Shown: in pieces, positions 10,857-19,706 of the stretch | Layout of the letters: every line of letters begins with the position of its first letter | Numbering within the stretch: the stretch's first letter is position 1 | Program-made: the position numbers and the translations under genes | The notes under the pieces: generated by a model | Databases searched by the model: none | What the model was told of the DNA's origin: nothing | The model's input: only the letters and a program-made list of their open reading frames with translations | Origin: Leishmania donovani | Lineage: Eukaryota; Euglenozoa; Kinetoplastea; Trypanosomatida; Trypanosomatidae | DNA length: 64,000 nucleotides | Assembly (NCBI RefSeq): GCF_000227135.1 | Contig: NC_018243.1 | Span: 612,600 to 676,599, forward strand | Reading direction: 5' to 3'

Positions 10857-11259
10857 ACACGCGTTAGAATGCTGCCGGCCCAGTCATCTGAGAGCGCGGC
10901 CCCTGCACCAAACTCTACCCAGCTCCGCTTCGCACGTCGCCTCACAGCCGCTCACATCATGCCGGTCCCCACCCCAGGTGCATGCAGCTCGGGGTGGCTC
11001 TCAGGCTCCGCACCACCAGCAAAGGCAGTGTGAGGGCCGGGGGAGCCGCGTCCGAGCCACGCTGACACCCCGCCCTCCGCGTGGACGGCACTAGTGTGTC
11101 TACTGCCGCAGGTCTCTCCGACGCAACGCCATCCACGATCTGGCACGGCCGACATCAGTAGCCATAGGTCGCCCTGGCCTCCCTGTGGTGTAGGCACTCG
11201 GCCCTGTCACCGCCAGGGGTGGCTCGGCATTTCGCGGGGGCTGCATGGCTGCCGGGCTT
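10857..11259. repeat. Second tandem SIDER-like unit, lacking its first ~94 bp, cut by gap
   Basis: It begins at ACACGCG and matches 10409 onward with an offset of 448, so the first unit is followed directly by a truncated second unit. It stops at the second N run after GGGCTT, before the unit's normal end. More copies may have collapsed here. Confidence 0.75.
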
Positions 11260-11358
11260 NNNNNNNNNNNNNNNNNNNNNNNNNNNNNNNNNNNNNNNNN
11301 NNNNNNNNNNNNNNNNNNNNNNNNNNNNNNNNNNNNNNNNNNNNNNNNNNNNNNNNNN
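11260..11358. other. Assembly gap (99 N)
   Basis: A run of 99 N that interrupts the second tandem repeat unit. The sequence after it does not resume the repeat, so DNA, possibly further repeat units, is missing. Confidence 0.95.
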
Positions 11359-12417
11359 GCACGGCCTCTTCAGAGAGAGTGCAGGTTTTTTTTTGTCGTT
11401 CTTCAAGGTGTCCATGCTACCACCAGCGCGTCCACAGATGTGCGGATGCACAACCACATTTCGTCTACCTCCGCTGCACTACGGCTGTATACCAAGGACA
11501 TAAGGCCAGCCAACACCGCTTGGCGTCGTTCGCACTGCATGCAGTGGCAAGCCAGGTCCAGAATTGCGCTCAGCGCCACCGCCACACAGCCAACGCAGAG
11601 AGGTGGTAAGTGGATGCGCATACTTGTTGAGTCATCGGCACGATATTTGGTGAGCTGGCACGAACGTGATCATGCCAGAAAGTCTCTTCAGCACAGCGCC
11701 AGCCCAGCTCTGTCCGCCAAGACCATGAGTCCAAAACCGTACCCAATCGCAGGCGGCAGGCTCTTGGCTTCCCTACAGAGTGGGTACTGGACACTAGTGT
11801 CACGCTGCGGCCCTCCCTCATCAGGGGAGGGGGATCAACAGCCTAGGCCATGTACACCAGAGCAAGAGCGAGGGATAAAGAGGAGTCGCTCGAGCACGGG
11901 GTACTTGTATGGAAGCGCCTGCCAGGTGTACGTTCGTGTCCCATACGAGAAACGCGCATCTAGAGGATCGATCGTGCACACACAGCGTTGCAGATGCGTG
12001 CGAGTTCACGTGCGAGTGCCTTTGCCCACCGTCACCGTCTTTGTTCATCATCAGGGCACGCTCGTCAGCGAAGGGAATCAACCAGGCAGGGGGCTGTTTC
12101 CAGACGCTCGACCATTCCTTCTTCTCCACATCCTTTCTCTCTTTGGGCCGCGGTCCCATCTTCTGTTGTGTTTCCGCGCTGTCTTGCTCACATGCGGGCG
12201 TCTCCCCATCACCGCATAACGGATTCGGGCTCCTTTTGCACAGGGTGTGCGCCACCCTTCCCCGCATCCTGTAACTTTGGCGCAGGCACACGCACGCACA
12301 CACACGCATGTGCCCACTGCAGCACAACTCGCGCCCGCCCTCTCGCTCGCACAGCAGCGATGCAGAGAAAAAGGAGGGCGAAACGCAAAAAGAATGCGGA
12401 GGAAAGGATGCAAGTCC
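11359..12417. other. 3' UTR/intergenic DNA downstream of the TraB-like gene
   Basis: No coding region is supportable. The minus-strand ORFs here are short and rich in C, R and H. It lies directly 3' of the stop codon at 12418 and leads into the SIDER-like repeats, so it most probably belongs to that gene's long 3' UTR. Confidence 0.5.
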
Positions 12418-13512
12418 TCAGCTGCACTTGCTGCTGTCTGCGTCCTCTGGCGTCCGCTCGATAAGCTCCTTTGGTACGCTGAAGGGAACTTTGGCGAGCA
12501 GCTCATCGGCCTCCACGAACACGAGTCGAGGTGGAGCGTGCTCGATTGCCGCGGCTGCGCCAGCGACACCACCTGCAGCTGCTGCCTTGGCACTCAGTCT
12601 CCCTGGGCCCGTGGAGCTCCTTGTGCTTGCCTCATCACTCGGTGACGCGGCGCCAGCGCTACTGCTCGTTCCCGTTGAGGAAGCGACACCGCCGCCATTG
12701 GTGTCGACGGCGGCGCTAACAGACTTGTTTCCTTCTAGGATGTAGTGGATGATTGCCTCAGTGTGGAAGTAGCCCCATGGGATGATCACCTCGCCGTCCG
12801 TTTCCTGCTCAAACCAGCGGATACAATGCATCCGCGCCACTTGTGCCACCTTGCGCTCGCGGTGCTTGCGAATTACAGGGAAGGAGCCAAGCTGACTTAC
12901 CGCGATGCTGGATGGAAGGCGCTCGCCGAGCGTTTGAAGCCTCACGGACTCCTCCTCGAGTAGGCGCTGCACCTCGTGCATGTGTAAGTCGGCGTGGTTG
13001 CGCAGGTTCAGCCCGCACATGGCAGCCAGCTTGGGCTTCAGGTAGCACTCCTGCAGGCGCACCGTGGACTCCATCGATTGCAAGAGCTCGTAACGGATGT
13101 CCATCTCCTGGCAAATCTCCCTCATCACCTCGGGTGAGTAGAGAGTATTGTCGTCAGCCTTGGCAAGCATTGTCTGCCGCAGGGCATCGTTTCGCATGAT
13201 GTCCTGGTACTCCTGCATCTGCTGCTTCTCAGCCGCCTCGCTGTCGCAGATGCCCTCCAGTAGCACCAGCGTGTCCTTGTTGCGCTTTACGGCGTGGTCA
13301 ATGTACTCCAGCACGCGGTCGTAGAACTTAATGCCTGCTACGTGCAGCGTCGGGATAACAGTGATGATAGGGTGCGCCAGGTGGCTCTGCACGTGCGGCG
13401 GCCCCACTTCGGCGGCATCGACGGACACAGCCAGCACTCGTGTCCAGCGGCTGCCGACCACGACAAGCTCGTCGTACGCGGAGCGCAGGAAGCGATTTCG
13501 CATAAAGGACAT
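12418..13512 (-). CDS. TraB/TIKI-superfamily-like protein
   Basis: The protein has 364 residues. The frame is open for 86 more codons upstream, but these are H/T/P-rich translated leader. The ATG at 13512 follows a clean pyrimidine tract with AG at about 13559, giving a 5' UTR near 46 nt. Residues 50-90 read as a strand, then PTLHVAG with H57, a helix, and TLVLLEG with E86, which resembles the GTxH and ELC segments of TraB/PrgY/TIKI proteins. Near 243-260 a second block reads IIPWGYFHTEAI (W246, G247, H250), like the family's conserved late G-x-x-H motif. Residues 270-350 are S/A/G-rich linker. These proteins are thought to be metalloprotease-related, but the activity here is not established and there is no clear membrane helix. 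The family call is from motif pattern only. Confidence 0.8.
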   Translation of the reverse strand: MSFMRNRFLRSAYDELVVVGSRWTRVLAVSVDAAEVGPPHVQSHLAHPIITVIPTLHVAGIKFYDRVLEYIDHAVKRNKDTLVLLEGICDSEAAEKQQMQEYQDIMRNDALRQTMLAKADDNTLYSPEVMREICQEMDIRYELLQSMESTVRLQECYLKPKLAAMCGLNLRNHADLHMHEVQRLLEEESVRLQTLGERLPSSIAVSQLGSFPVIRKHRERKVAQVARMHCIRWFEQETDGEVIIPWGYFHTEAIIHYILEGNKSVSAAVDTNGGGVASSTGTSSSAGAASPSDEASTRSSTGPGRLSAKAAAAGGVAGAAAAIEHAPPRLVFVEADELLAKVPFSVPKELIERTPEDADSSKCS

Positions 13513-13558
13513 GATGCAGCAGCGGAAAACACAACGGGGGAGTGCAGGAAGGCGGCCC

Positions 13559-13592
13559 CTATGGAGGGTGGAAGCAGAAGGGAAGAGGTGTG
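13559..13592 (-). promoter_or_regulatory. Predicted trans-splice acceptor for the TraB-like gene
   Basis: The minus strand reads a C/T tract ending CCATAG, with the AG at 13560-13559, 46 nt before the ATG at 13512. This supports the internal ATG over the longer open frame. Confidence 0.6.
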
Positions 13593-14762
13593 ATACAGCC
13601 AACCTTTGCGAGGGGTCCAAGTGCCGTAAGGAGGTCAGCGGGAACGTATGTGTGTGTGTGTGTGCGCGCGCGCAGAAAGCACGCAGTCTGGTTAGGCTCG
13701 CACTGTAAAAGCCGATGCTGACTCGCTGGGGCACGCGCAAGAAACACGCGGAGCCACACGCTCCACGCACGATGTCAATCGCGAATGCAGAGGGAAGTCA
13801 GTGCAGTGAAACGGAGATAACAACGAAAAGCGCAGCTGTGTGTGTGTGTGCCCCCTTGCACCGCCGAGCCATGGCAAGAGAAGGGGGGATGGGAGAGCTG
13901 CTGTGTGCGGGCGTATGGCTCCTTTCGGTTGCTTCTTTATTCGCTCACTTCTGGAGAGAAAGGCGGGCAAGCGGGCGGGCGGGCGACGACGTGTGATGCG
14001 CCGAGAGGGTGGAGATCGAGGGAGAAGAGGATTAAGTTGTATAACCGTCACACGCGGACTCCGCCCATCACAACGGCGGAGAGATCGGTGATGTTGGCGG
14101 GAGGAGAGGTATACGCCTTCAGCGCGGCAGCCTCCTCACTCACTCATCCCCTCCTCCGCGCACGTCCTGCTCGCGTGCCTTGACCGAAAAGAGGGTCGGG
14201 AAGGTGAAAGGGGATGAGAACAACGTGAGTGCGTGCATGCCGTGCACTTGTTCCGCCGCCCACTGCCGCCAACAGTGCCTTGATCGCGTGCTGTCTCGCC
14301 AGAGGGTGTCTCCCTACGCTTGGTTTTGTGGTTGCTCGGTCTTACTCGGGTGTTAGTATGCGTGTGAGTGAGAACGTGAGAAGAATGTTGGAGGGCGGAG
14401 CAGGGGGTCGGGCTCAGACGCACAGGCGGAACTCTAGGGATGTGACGAGGAACCCCCGCCGACGTCTGTCGGTGCAGCGGCGTCGGGGAGGAGGGAGGTG
14501 AACGAGTCACACAAACACAGACGGAGGGAGGGAATGACGGAGGAAGTGACCCGCGACGGAACGAGCCCGCACACCCCACACATGAGTGGGCATACAAATC
14601 CAAGAGGGCGGTGGACAGCGGTGTAAACGTCTTCCAGACGCACGTGGGTACGTGTACGTCAGCGTCGGCTATGCGGCCGGCGGGCCAGCACCGCGCATAC
14701 CCCTCTCCAGCGCCTCTTCCTCCGAAAGAGCAAAGCGAAAACAACACACCGCCATGCGCACA
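13593..14762. other. Intergenic DNA with GT/GC microsatellites
   Basis: TG runs lie near 13650-13676 and 13836-13850, and a GGGC run near 13970-13990. Minus-strand ORFs of 119 and 203 codons are low-complexity. No gene is supportable. It should contain the 3' UTR of the helical-repeat gene. Confidence 0.6.
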
Positions 14763-16475
14763 CTAAACTAAGCGGCGCACTTTCGGGATGAGCGCAGTCG
14801 ACAAGCGGCGCTGATGCTCTGCTCTGAGCTCAGTGAGGGCCCTTAGCCTCTGCTCCAGCGCCAATGCCGACTCGGTTGTGAGGCCATCGATGTCGCGCGT
14901 GATCAGCTCCTGCACAGCAGCCGCGACGGCGGCATCTTGAATAGCGGCACTGCCCAGAGTGTTCGCCTGTTCGAGGAGCTGAAGCAGTTCGGCCAGGGAG
15001 AGGGTCTTCATGTTGGCAATCAGTTTGCTCGACACGAGCTGCAACGCCCGTCGTGACTGGGGTAGTAGCTGCAGCAGATGCGCGGTGGCATCCCTTCCTG
15101 GCCCACCGCACGTGTCATCGCCGTCCATGATGCCGCCCATTGCCAGCTGTTCCACGGCATCCACGTAGAGCGCCACAACCTCAAGCTGGGACGCCACAGA
15201 CAGGTAGGCAGACGCGCTGTCGAGCATCTCGACGAGCTGAGCCGACAGCGCGTCCCCGACACGCTGCAACGTGGAGAGACTTTGTGCGGCTTGCTCCATC
15301 TCCAGTATGCGCTGGCGTGCAGCGGGCGGCGACGACAGGGAAGGAGAAGTGAAAAGAGAAGCGCTGGAGAGAGAGCCGTGCAGCGCGGCGGTGACATCTA
15401 CCCATGACGCCGTACCGGCTGGGAGCGCCGGCGTTCGCGGCGCTCGCAGCTCTGCAGACAAGGCAGAAAGGGACGCCAAGCCCTCCAGGTAGACACGAAA
15501 GACTGCCAGCAGCTCGGCAGGCGTGAAGTCTGTGGACAGAAACAGCGCGCGATCCGCCATCTGCTGCGCCAGCTCCAGTGCAAGCGAGTGACTGCCGCGG
15601 ACTGCTGAGAAGAGCATCGCTGTGGAGCGGGGGCACGTGCTGGATATGTCGCGCACAAATGCTCTCAGCATGCGCCGCTGCAACGCCTCCGACAAAATCG
15701 GATCTGCCCTGCCCACACTCACCGCTCCTCGAAGGCATGTGAACAAGACTGCTATATCCATGCACTCCAGCTCCTCGAGGTGACGCAGCGCGCGCTGCCG
15801 AACAGGCTCCATGACGTCACGAACGCGGCGCTGCGCGGCCGCTGGCAAGACGCTCCATGTGTCCAGCACCTCCACGCACTGGGCAGGGCTAATCTCCTCC
15901 AGGCGCTGGGTGAGGTCACGCAGCACCGACTCCATCAGCTCCGGTGGGGTCTCGGCGGTACAGGCGCGACACACCGCCAGGCATTCCTCGGTTGTCAGGT
16001 CTGGCACGAGGGGGACGAGCTCCATAGCCACGCGGCGATACAGCTCGCTCTCTTGGCGGCGCAGCTGCGGCATACAGGCGAAAAGTGCGACGAGCTCTAC
16101 TGCCTCCATCCCCTCCAGCTGCAGGAAGAGCTCCCCCAGAATTTGGTCGACCTGCGCCGCATCCCAGAAGCCGAAGAAAGCGGCACATTGCAGCACCACC
16201 ACCATATCACCGAGACGGGCGGCACGCAAGTCGCAGAGCTTGCCCGTGAAGTACTTGTACTCACCGCGAAGCAGGTTGCGCTCATGGAAGTCGCGCGTGT
16301 CCTCGTAGCGGGACTTGACGCGAGCCATCCGCCGCGAAATCTCGCCCAGCGGTACCGGACGCTCCGAGAGAAGGTAGTTGCGCTTCGAGTGCTCCAACTC
16401 CGTCAAGCTACTCTGACGCCAAAAGACATACCCGGGCGTCCTCTTGCTAAGCCATAACGATGAGCGGCGGAGCAT
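14763..16475 (-). CDS. Mitochondrial alpha-helical-repeat protein (RAP/OPR-type architecture), hypothetical
   Basis: The protein has 570 residues, starting MLRRSSLWLSKRTPG, a basic amphipathic N-terminus typical of a mitochondrial presequence. Another 156 open codons upstream are translated CT-rich leader, and a predicted acceptor AG near 16555 supports this start. From about residue 70 to the end it is almost entirely helical, with repeating modules of about 35-40 residues (patterns such as VELVALFACMPQLRRQESELYRR and DIAVLFTCLRG). This is the style of organellar RNA-binding repeat proteins (FASTK/RAP/OPR/PPR-related) common in kinetoplastid mitochondria. No terminal RAP domain is evident. 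A role in mitochondrial RNA or ribosome metabolism is inference. Confidence 0.8.
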   Translation of the reverse strand: MLRRSSLWLSKRTPGYVFWRQSSLTELEHSKRNYLLSERPVPLGEISRRMARVKSRYEDTRDFHERNLLRGEYKYFTGKLCDLRAARLGDMVVVLQCAAFFGFWDAAQVDQILGELFLQLEGMEAVELVALFACMPQLRRQESELYRRVAMELVPLVPDLTTEECLAVCRACTAETPPELMESVLRDLTQRLEEISPAQCVEVLDTWSVLPAAAQRRVRDVMEPVRQRALRHLEELECMDIAVLFTCLRGAVSVGRADPILSEALQRRMLRAFVRDISSTCPRSTAMLFSAVRGSHSLALELAQQMADRALFLSTDFTPAELLAVFRVYLEGLASLSALSAELRAPRTPALPAGTASWVDVTAALHGSLSSASLFTSPSLSSPPAARQRILEMEQAAQSLSTLQRVGDALSAQLVEMLDSASAYLSVASQLEVVALYVDAVEQLAMGGIMDGDDTCGGPGRDATAHLLQLLPQSRRALQLVSSKLIANMKTLSLAELLQLLEQANTLGSAAIQDAAVAAAVQELITRDIDGLTTESALALEQRLRALTELRAEHQRRLSTALIPKVRRLV

Positions 16476-16554
16476 CACGCACAGCTCTGTCCGGTGATTG
16501 TGCGCGTGTGCACAAGTGCGTCTGTGACTGCGTGATGCAATATGGAGTTGAAGG

Positions 16555-16640
16555 CTGGGCGACAGGAGAGAAGGGGCCGGTTGAGCGGTGCCGGGGAGAA
16601 GACAACAAAAGTGGCAGCGAGGGGAGATGCGCACACGGAC
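16555..16640 (-). promoter_or_regulatory. Predicted trans-splice acceptor for the helical-repeat gene
   Basis: On the minus strand, C/T-rich sequence including CTTCTCTCCTGTCGCCCAG ends with the AG at 16556-16555, about 79 nt before the ATG at 16475. Confidence 0.5.
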
Positions 16641-17919
16641 GTAGACACAGACGCGCTGGGTGCCCCGGCACTTCTCTTGCTGTGTGTGTGTGTGTGCTTC
16701 CTGTGCGCGCCATCTCGGCAGGTGAGCGCCGAGAGAGAGCCAAAGAGGTGCCAGAGGCAGGCGGTAAGAGTAGAGCAGGGGAAAGGGAGGAGGGAAAGAC
16801 GAGCGAGAGCATCGGTCATGATGACGCTTCTCCTTATCCGCCCCTCCGCTCGGTAAGATGGGTATAGCCACACGCGAGAAGAGAGGTACAGCCGGGAGAA
16901 GCATTGGCGTGGCTGCTCTCCTCTCCCCTGGCCACTGCGGCACTTGTCGGCATCGTGTTTCTTCGCAGACGCGCGCACGCAGGCACGCCGCTGACGAGGC
17001 GAGGAGGCGTCGGCAACGCGCACAAGGCAGCGACAGACATGGGGGTCAGAGAGAGACCCACAGAAGGACTCTTCGCGAGCCCTTTCTGACATCATCTTTC
17101 TTCTCCTTCCCCTCTCGTCCCGCGTCGCCATCGCAGGTCGAGCCGTGCTTCCGGGGAGAGGAGAGACAGACAACGAAGGGGCGGCGCTTTGGAGCAAACC
17201 CGCCTGCTCCCTCTGCCCCTGGTTGGCACGTGGGTGACTACATGCTTGCTTCCTAGATTGGGTAGCTGGGATGGGCCTCCCCGGCGGACCATCGCTCAAT
17301 CACATAAGCATCCACTCAACAACGCGCCTCATCACAGCAAAAGCGAGGAGGAGGGGGAGGGGGGGGGGAACAACGAAACACAAGAAAGGGAAATAAAGCG
17401 GGCGGGTGTTGAGAGAGGCGGAGAAGACGGACGACTGCTCTGTGGGCCGCATCATCGGCTTTGACGCCTATCTCGCGCTCACTCCCACATAGAAGGTGAC
17501 GCACTCACACAGACGCACATACATGTTAGCTACAAGAGACTCTTGCTCTCTCCGTCGCTGGTCTACATCCGTGGCACCGAGCACGCACAACGAGGGCGGG
17601 GCGGGGCGGTAGGAGAGAAGAGCAAACACACACACACAAGGAAAACAAAGAGGTGAACATCACGGCGGAGTGGGTCTCGCCGCAACGCCAAGCACAGACC
17701 AAAGGAAGGAGGGGCTTTACAAGAGAAGCGCAGTGCAAGCGGACGCAGAATGCTGATCCACACAGAGGTAAGCGTGACAGCAGGACACAAGGGCGGCGGT
17801 GTTGCCCACTTGCCAGAAGGCGCCCGCACAGAGAAAGAGTGTATCTGTGTGTGCGTGTCTGCACCAATGCACCAGCCCAAACCATTGGCCCTTTTTCGCC
17901 TTCCTCCTTTATGGAGGTC
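16641..17919. other. Intergenic DNA
   Basis: It is purine-rich on the plus strand (pyrimidine-rich on the coding strand), with TG runs near 16682-16696 and a G run near 17360. No ORF with protein-like composition is visible. Confidence 0.6.
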
Positions 17920-18261
17920 TTACCGCAATGTCAGCGCCGGTGAGATGCCGTCACGGGTGGACGCCAGTAGCTTCTGCTGTGTCTGCATCGATCCTGTTGT
18001 GTCAAAGAACTGCATGCAGAAGATGCAAATCTCCTCCCGCTTGTACAGCTGCGACGGCGGTGGCATGTACTCGCCTCGACGCACATCCATGCCCCATTTC
18101 TGGCGCAGCTCTAAGATGGACTTGTGCGTGATAGCCCCGGGCAGCTCGTTCACGTAGAAGATCTGGGTGCACAGGGCGCACTTCTTGCGCCTCTGCAGAC
18201 CCTGGCGCACTCGGAGGTTGATCTCCTCTTGCGTGAGCACCTCCTGCGTCTTCTGGGACAT
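17920..18261 (-). CDS. Small conserved-looking protein with two CXXC motifs
   Basis: The protein has 113 residues from the ATG at 18261. An N-terminal acidic/basic helix (about 5-27) precedes C28-A-L-C31, and a second pair, C79-I-F-C82, follows about 48 residues later. The two pairs could form one zinc site. The residues between are well mixed and protein-like, with no low complexity. The frame stays open for 54 more codons to an ATG at 18423, but a likely acceptor (rc TCTCCAG near 18410) would remove that ATG, so I prefer the shorter start. A longer form is possible. I do not recognise the family, and no neighbour suggests a function. Confidence 0.7.
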   Translation of the reverse strand: MSQKTQEVLTQEEINLRVRQGLQRRKKCALCTQIFYVNELPGAITHKSILELRQKWGMDVRRGEYMPPPSQLYKREEICIFCMQFFDTTGSMQTQQKLLASTRDGISPALTLR

Positions 18262-19037
18262 GGAGAATACTACGTCAATTGCTGGTGCAATGAGCGTCCC
18301 TGCGAACACCCAGTCAATCTGAGGAGGACCAATCAAGCGGGTAGTGTTGACTCGAGGCACTGCCGTTGTACGTGTATCTGGAGGGAGTGGGGTTCTGGGC
18401 GTCGCATTACTGGAGAGACACACGTGTGTGTGTGCGTTCGAATGTAGGTATGTCGTCCGTGTTTTGGTTCAGGGACACAGCAAAGTAGGGAACGGGGCAA
18501 GGAAAAAGTGGCACCATCGAGCGTGGAGAGATGAACGGGATCGCGAGAGATGAGAAGCACACAGAGGGCCTGCTTGCGCGCATGTGTGCGCGCGCCACCT
18601 GTGCGAAGCAGCATTGCGCACTCACACTCTCTGTCACGCCTTTTCGCCACAAGCAGCGCGCTAAAGTCGCGCAAGTGGAAGACGATGAAGATGATCGTCT
18701 TTTGCGCTCTTTTCCCTCGCCTCCTCCGCGATCTAGCAAGCAATTTCCCATACGAACCGCCCCGCGCCAAAATCGGAGACTGCCATGACACTTCCCTACC
18801 TCGACGCCTCTTTGTGGAGAGGGAGGACGGCACACACGAAAACGGGTGGGCGCCTCCTTACGCGGCGGCCATGTTCCGTTTCGCTGTTGCTCTCTTAGCT
18901 ATGTGATGTCTCTATGGCAAGTCTTCTATGCAGGCAAAGGAAAAGCAGAGATGCTCGAAATCAAACCGGCAGAGGAGGGGACACCTGTGCCTCACTCGCC
19001 TACACTCGCAACGACGCAACTTGTCATCTGCACTCTT
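18262..19037. other. Intergenic DNA between the CXXC gene and the SIDER-like repeat
   Basis: On the minus strand a pyrimidine tract (reads CACTTTTTCCTTGCCCCGTTCCC, around 18470-18515) is the probable trans-splicing signal of the CXXC gene. Nothing else is supportable. Confidence 0.5.
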
Positions 19038-19578
19038 AAGATGCCCGTTTCGCTGCCGTGCAACACGGGTTCAAACGCCGCCGAAGCCGGAATGCCGCAG
19101 GCCCCCATCGCCTGGTGCGGTGCAGCGGGAGACACGCGTTAGAATGCTGCCGGCCCAGTCATCTGAGAGCGCGGCCCCTGCACCAAACTCTACCCAGCTC
19201 CGCTTCGCACGTCGCCTCACAGCCGCTCACATCATGCCGGTCCCCACCCCAGGTGCATGCAGCTCGGGGTGGCTCTCAGGCTCCGCACCACCAGCAAAGG
19301 CAGTGTGAGGGCCGGGGGAGCCGCGTCCGAGCCACGCTGACACCCCGCCCTCCGCGTGGACGGCACTAGTGTGTCTACTGCCGCAGGTCTCTCCGACGCA
19401 ACGCCATCCACGATCTGGCACGGCCGACATCAGTAGCCATAGGTCGCCCTGGCCTCCCTGTGGTGTAGGCACTCGGCCCTGTCACCGCCAGGGGTGGCTC
19501 GGCATTTCGCGGGGGCTGCATGGCTGCCGGGCTTCCCACCACGGAGGGTGCACCGGGCCCTGATAGCATGCTGAGGTG
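19038..19578. repeat. SIDER2-like interspersed repeat, solo full-length copy
   Basis: This 541 bp copy is collinear with 10315-10855 and differs by one visible substitution. It begins AAGATGCCC and ends GAGGTG, with unrelated sequence on both sides. It lies about 128 bp beyond the stop codon of the Timeless-like gene, that is, in its 3' UTR. SIDER2 copies in this position are known to destabilise Leishmania mRNAs; whether this one does is not known. Confidence 0.65.
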
Positions 19579-19706
19579 TCCGAAGTCACCAGGAATTTGC
19601 AGTGGTACTAGAAATAGCACCAAAGAATATACGGCCACGAGGAGATGATACGCCTTTACAGTTTGCTGTGTAAACTCACGCAGACAACAGAAAAGCAAGG
19701 GAGATA

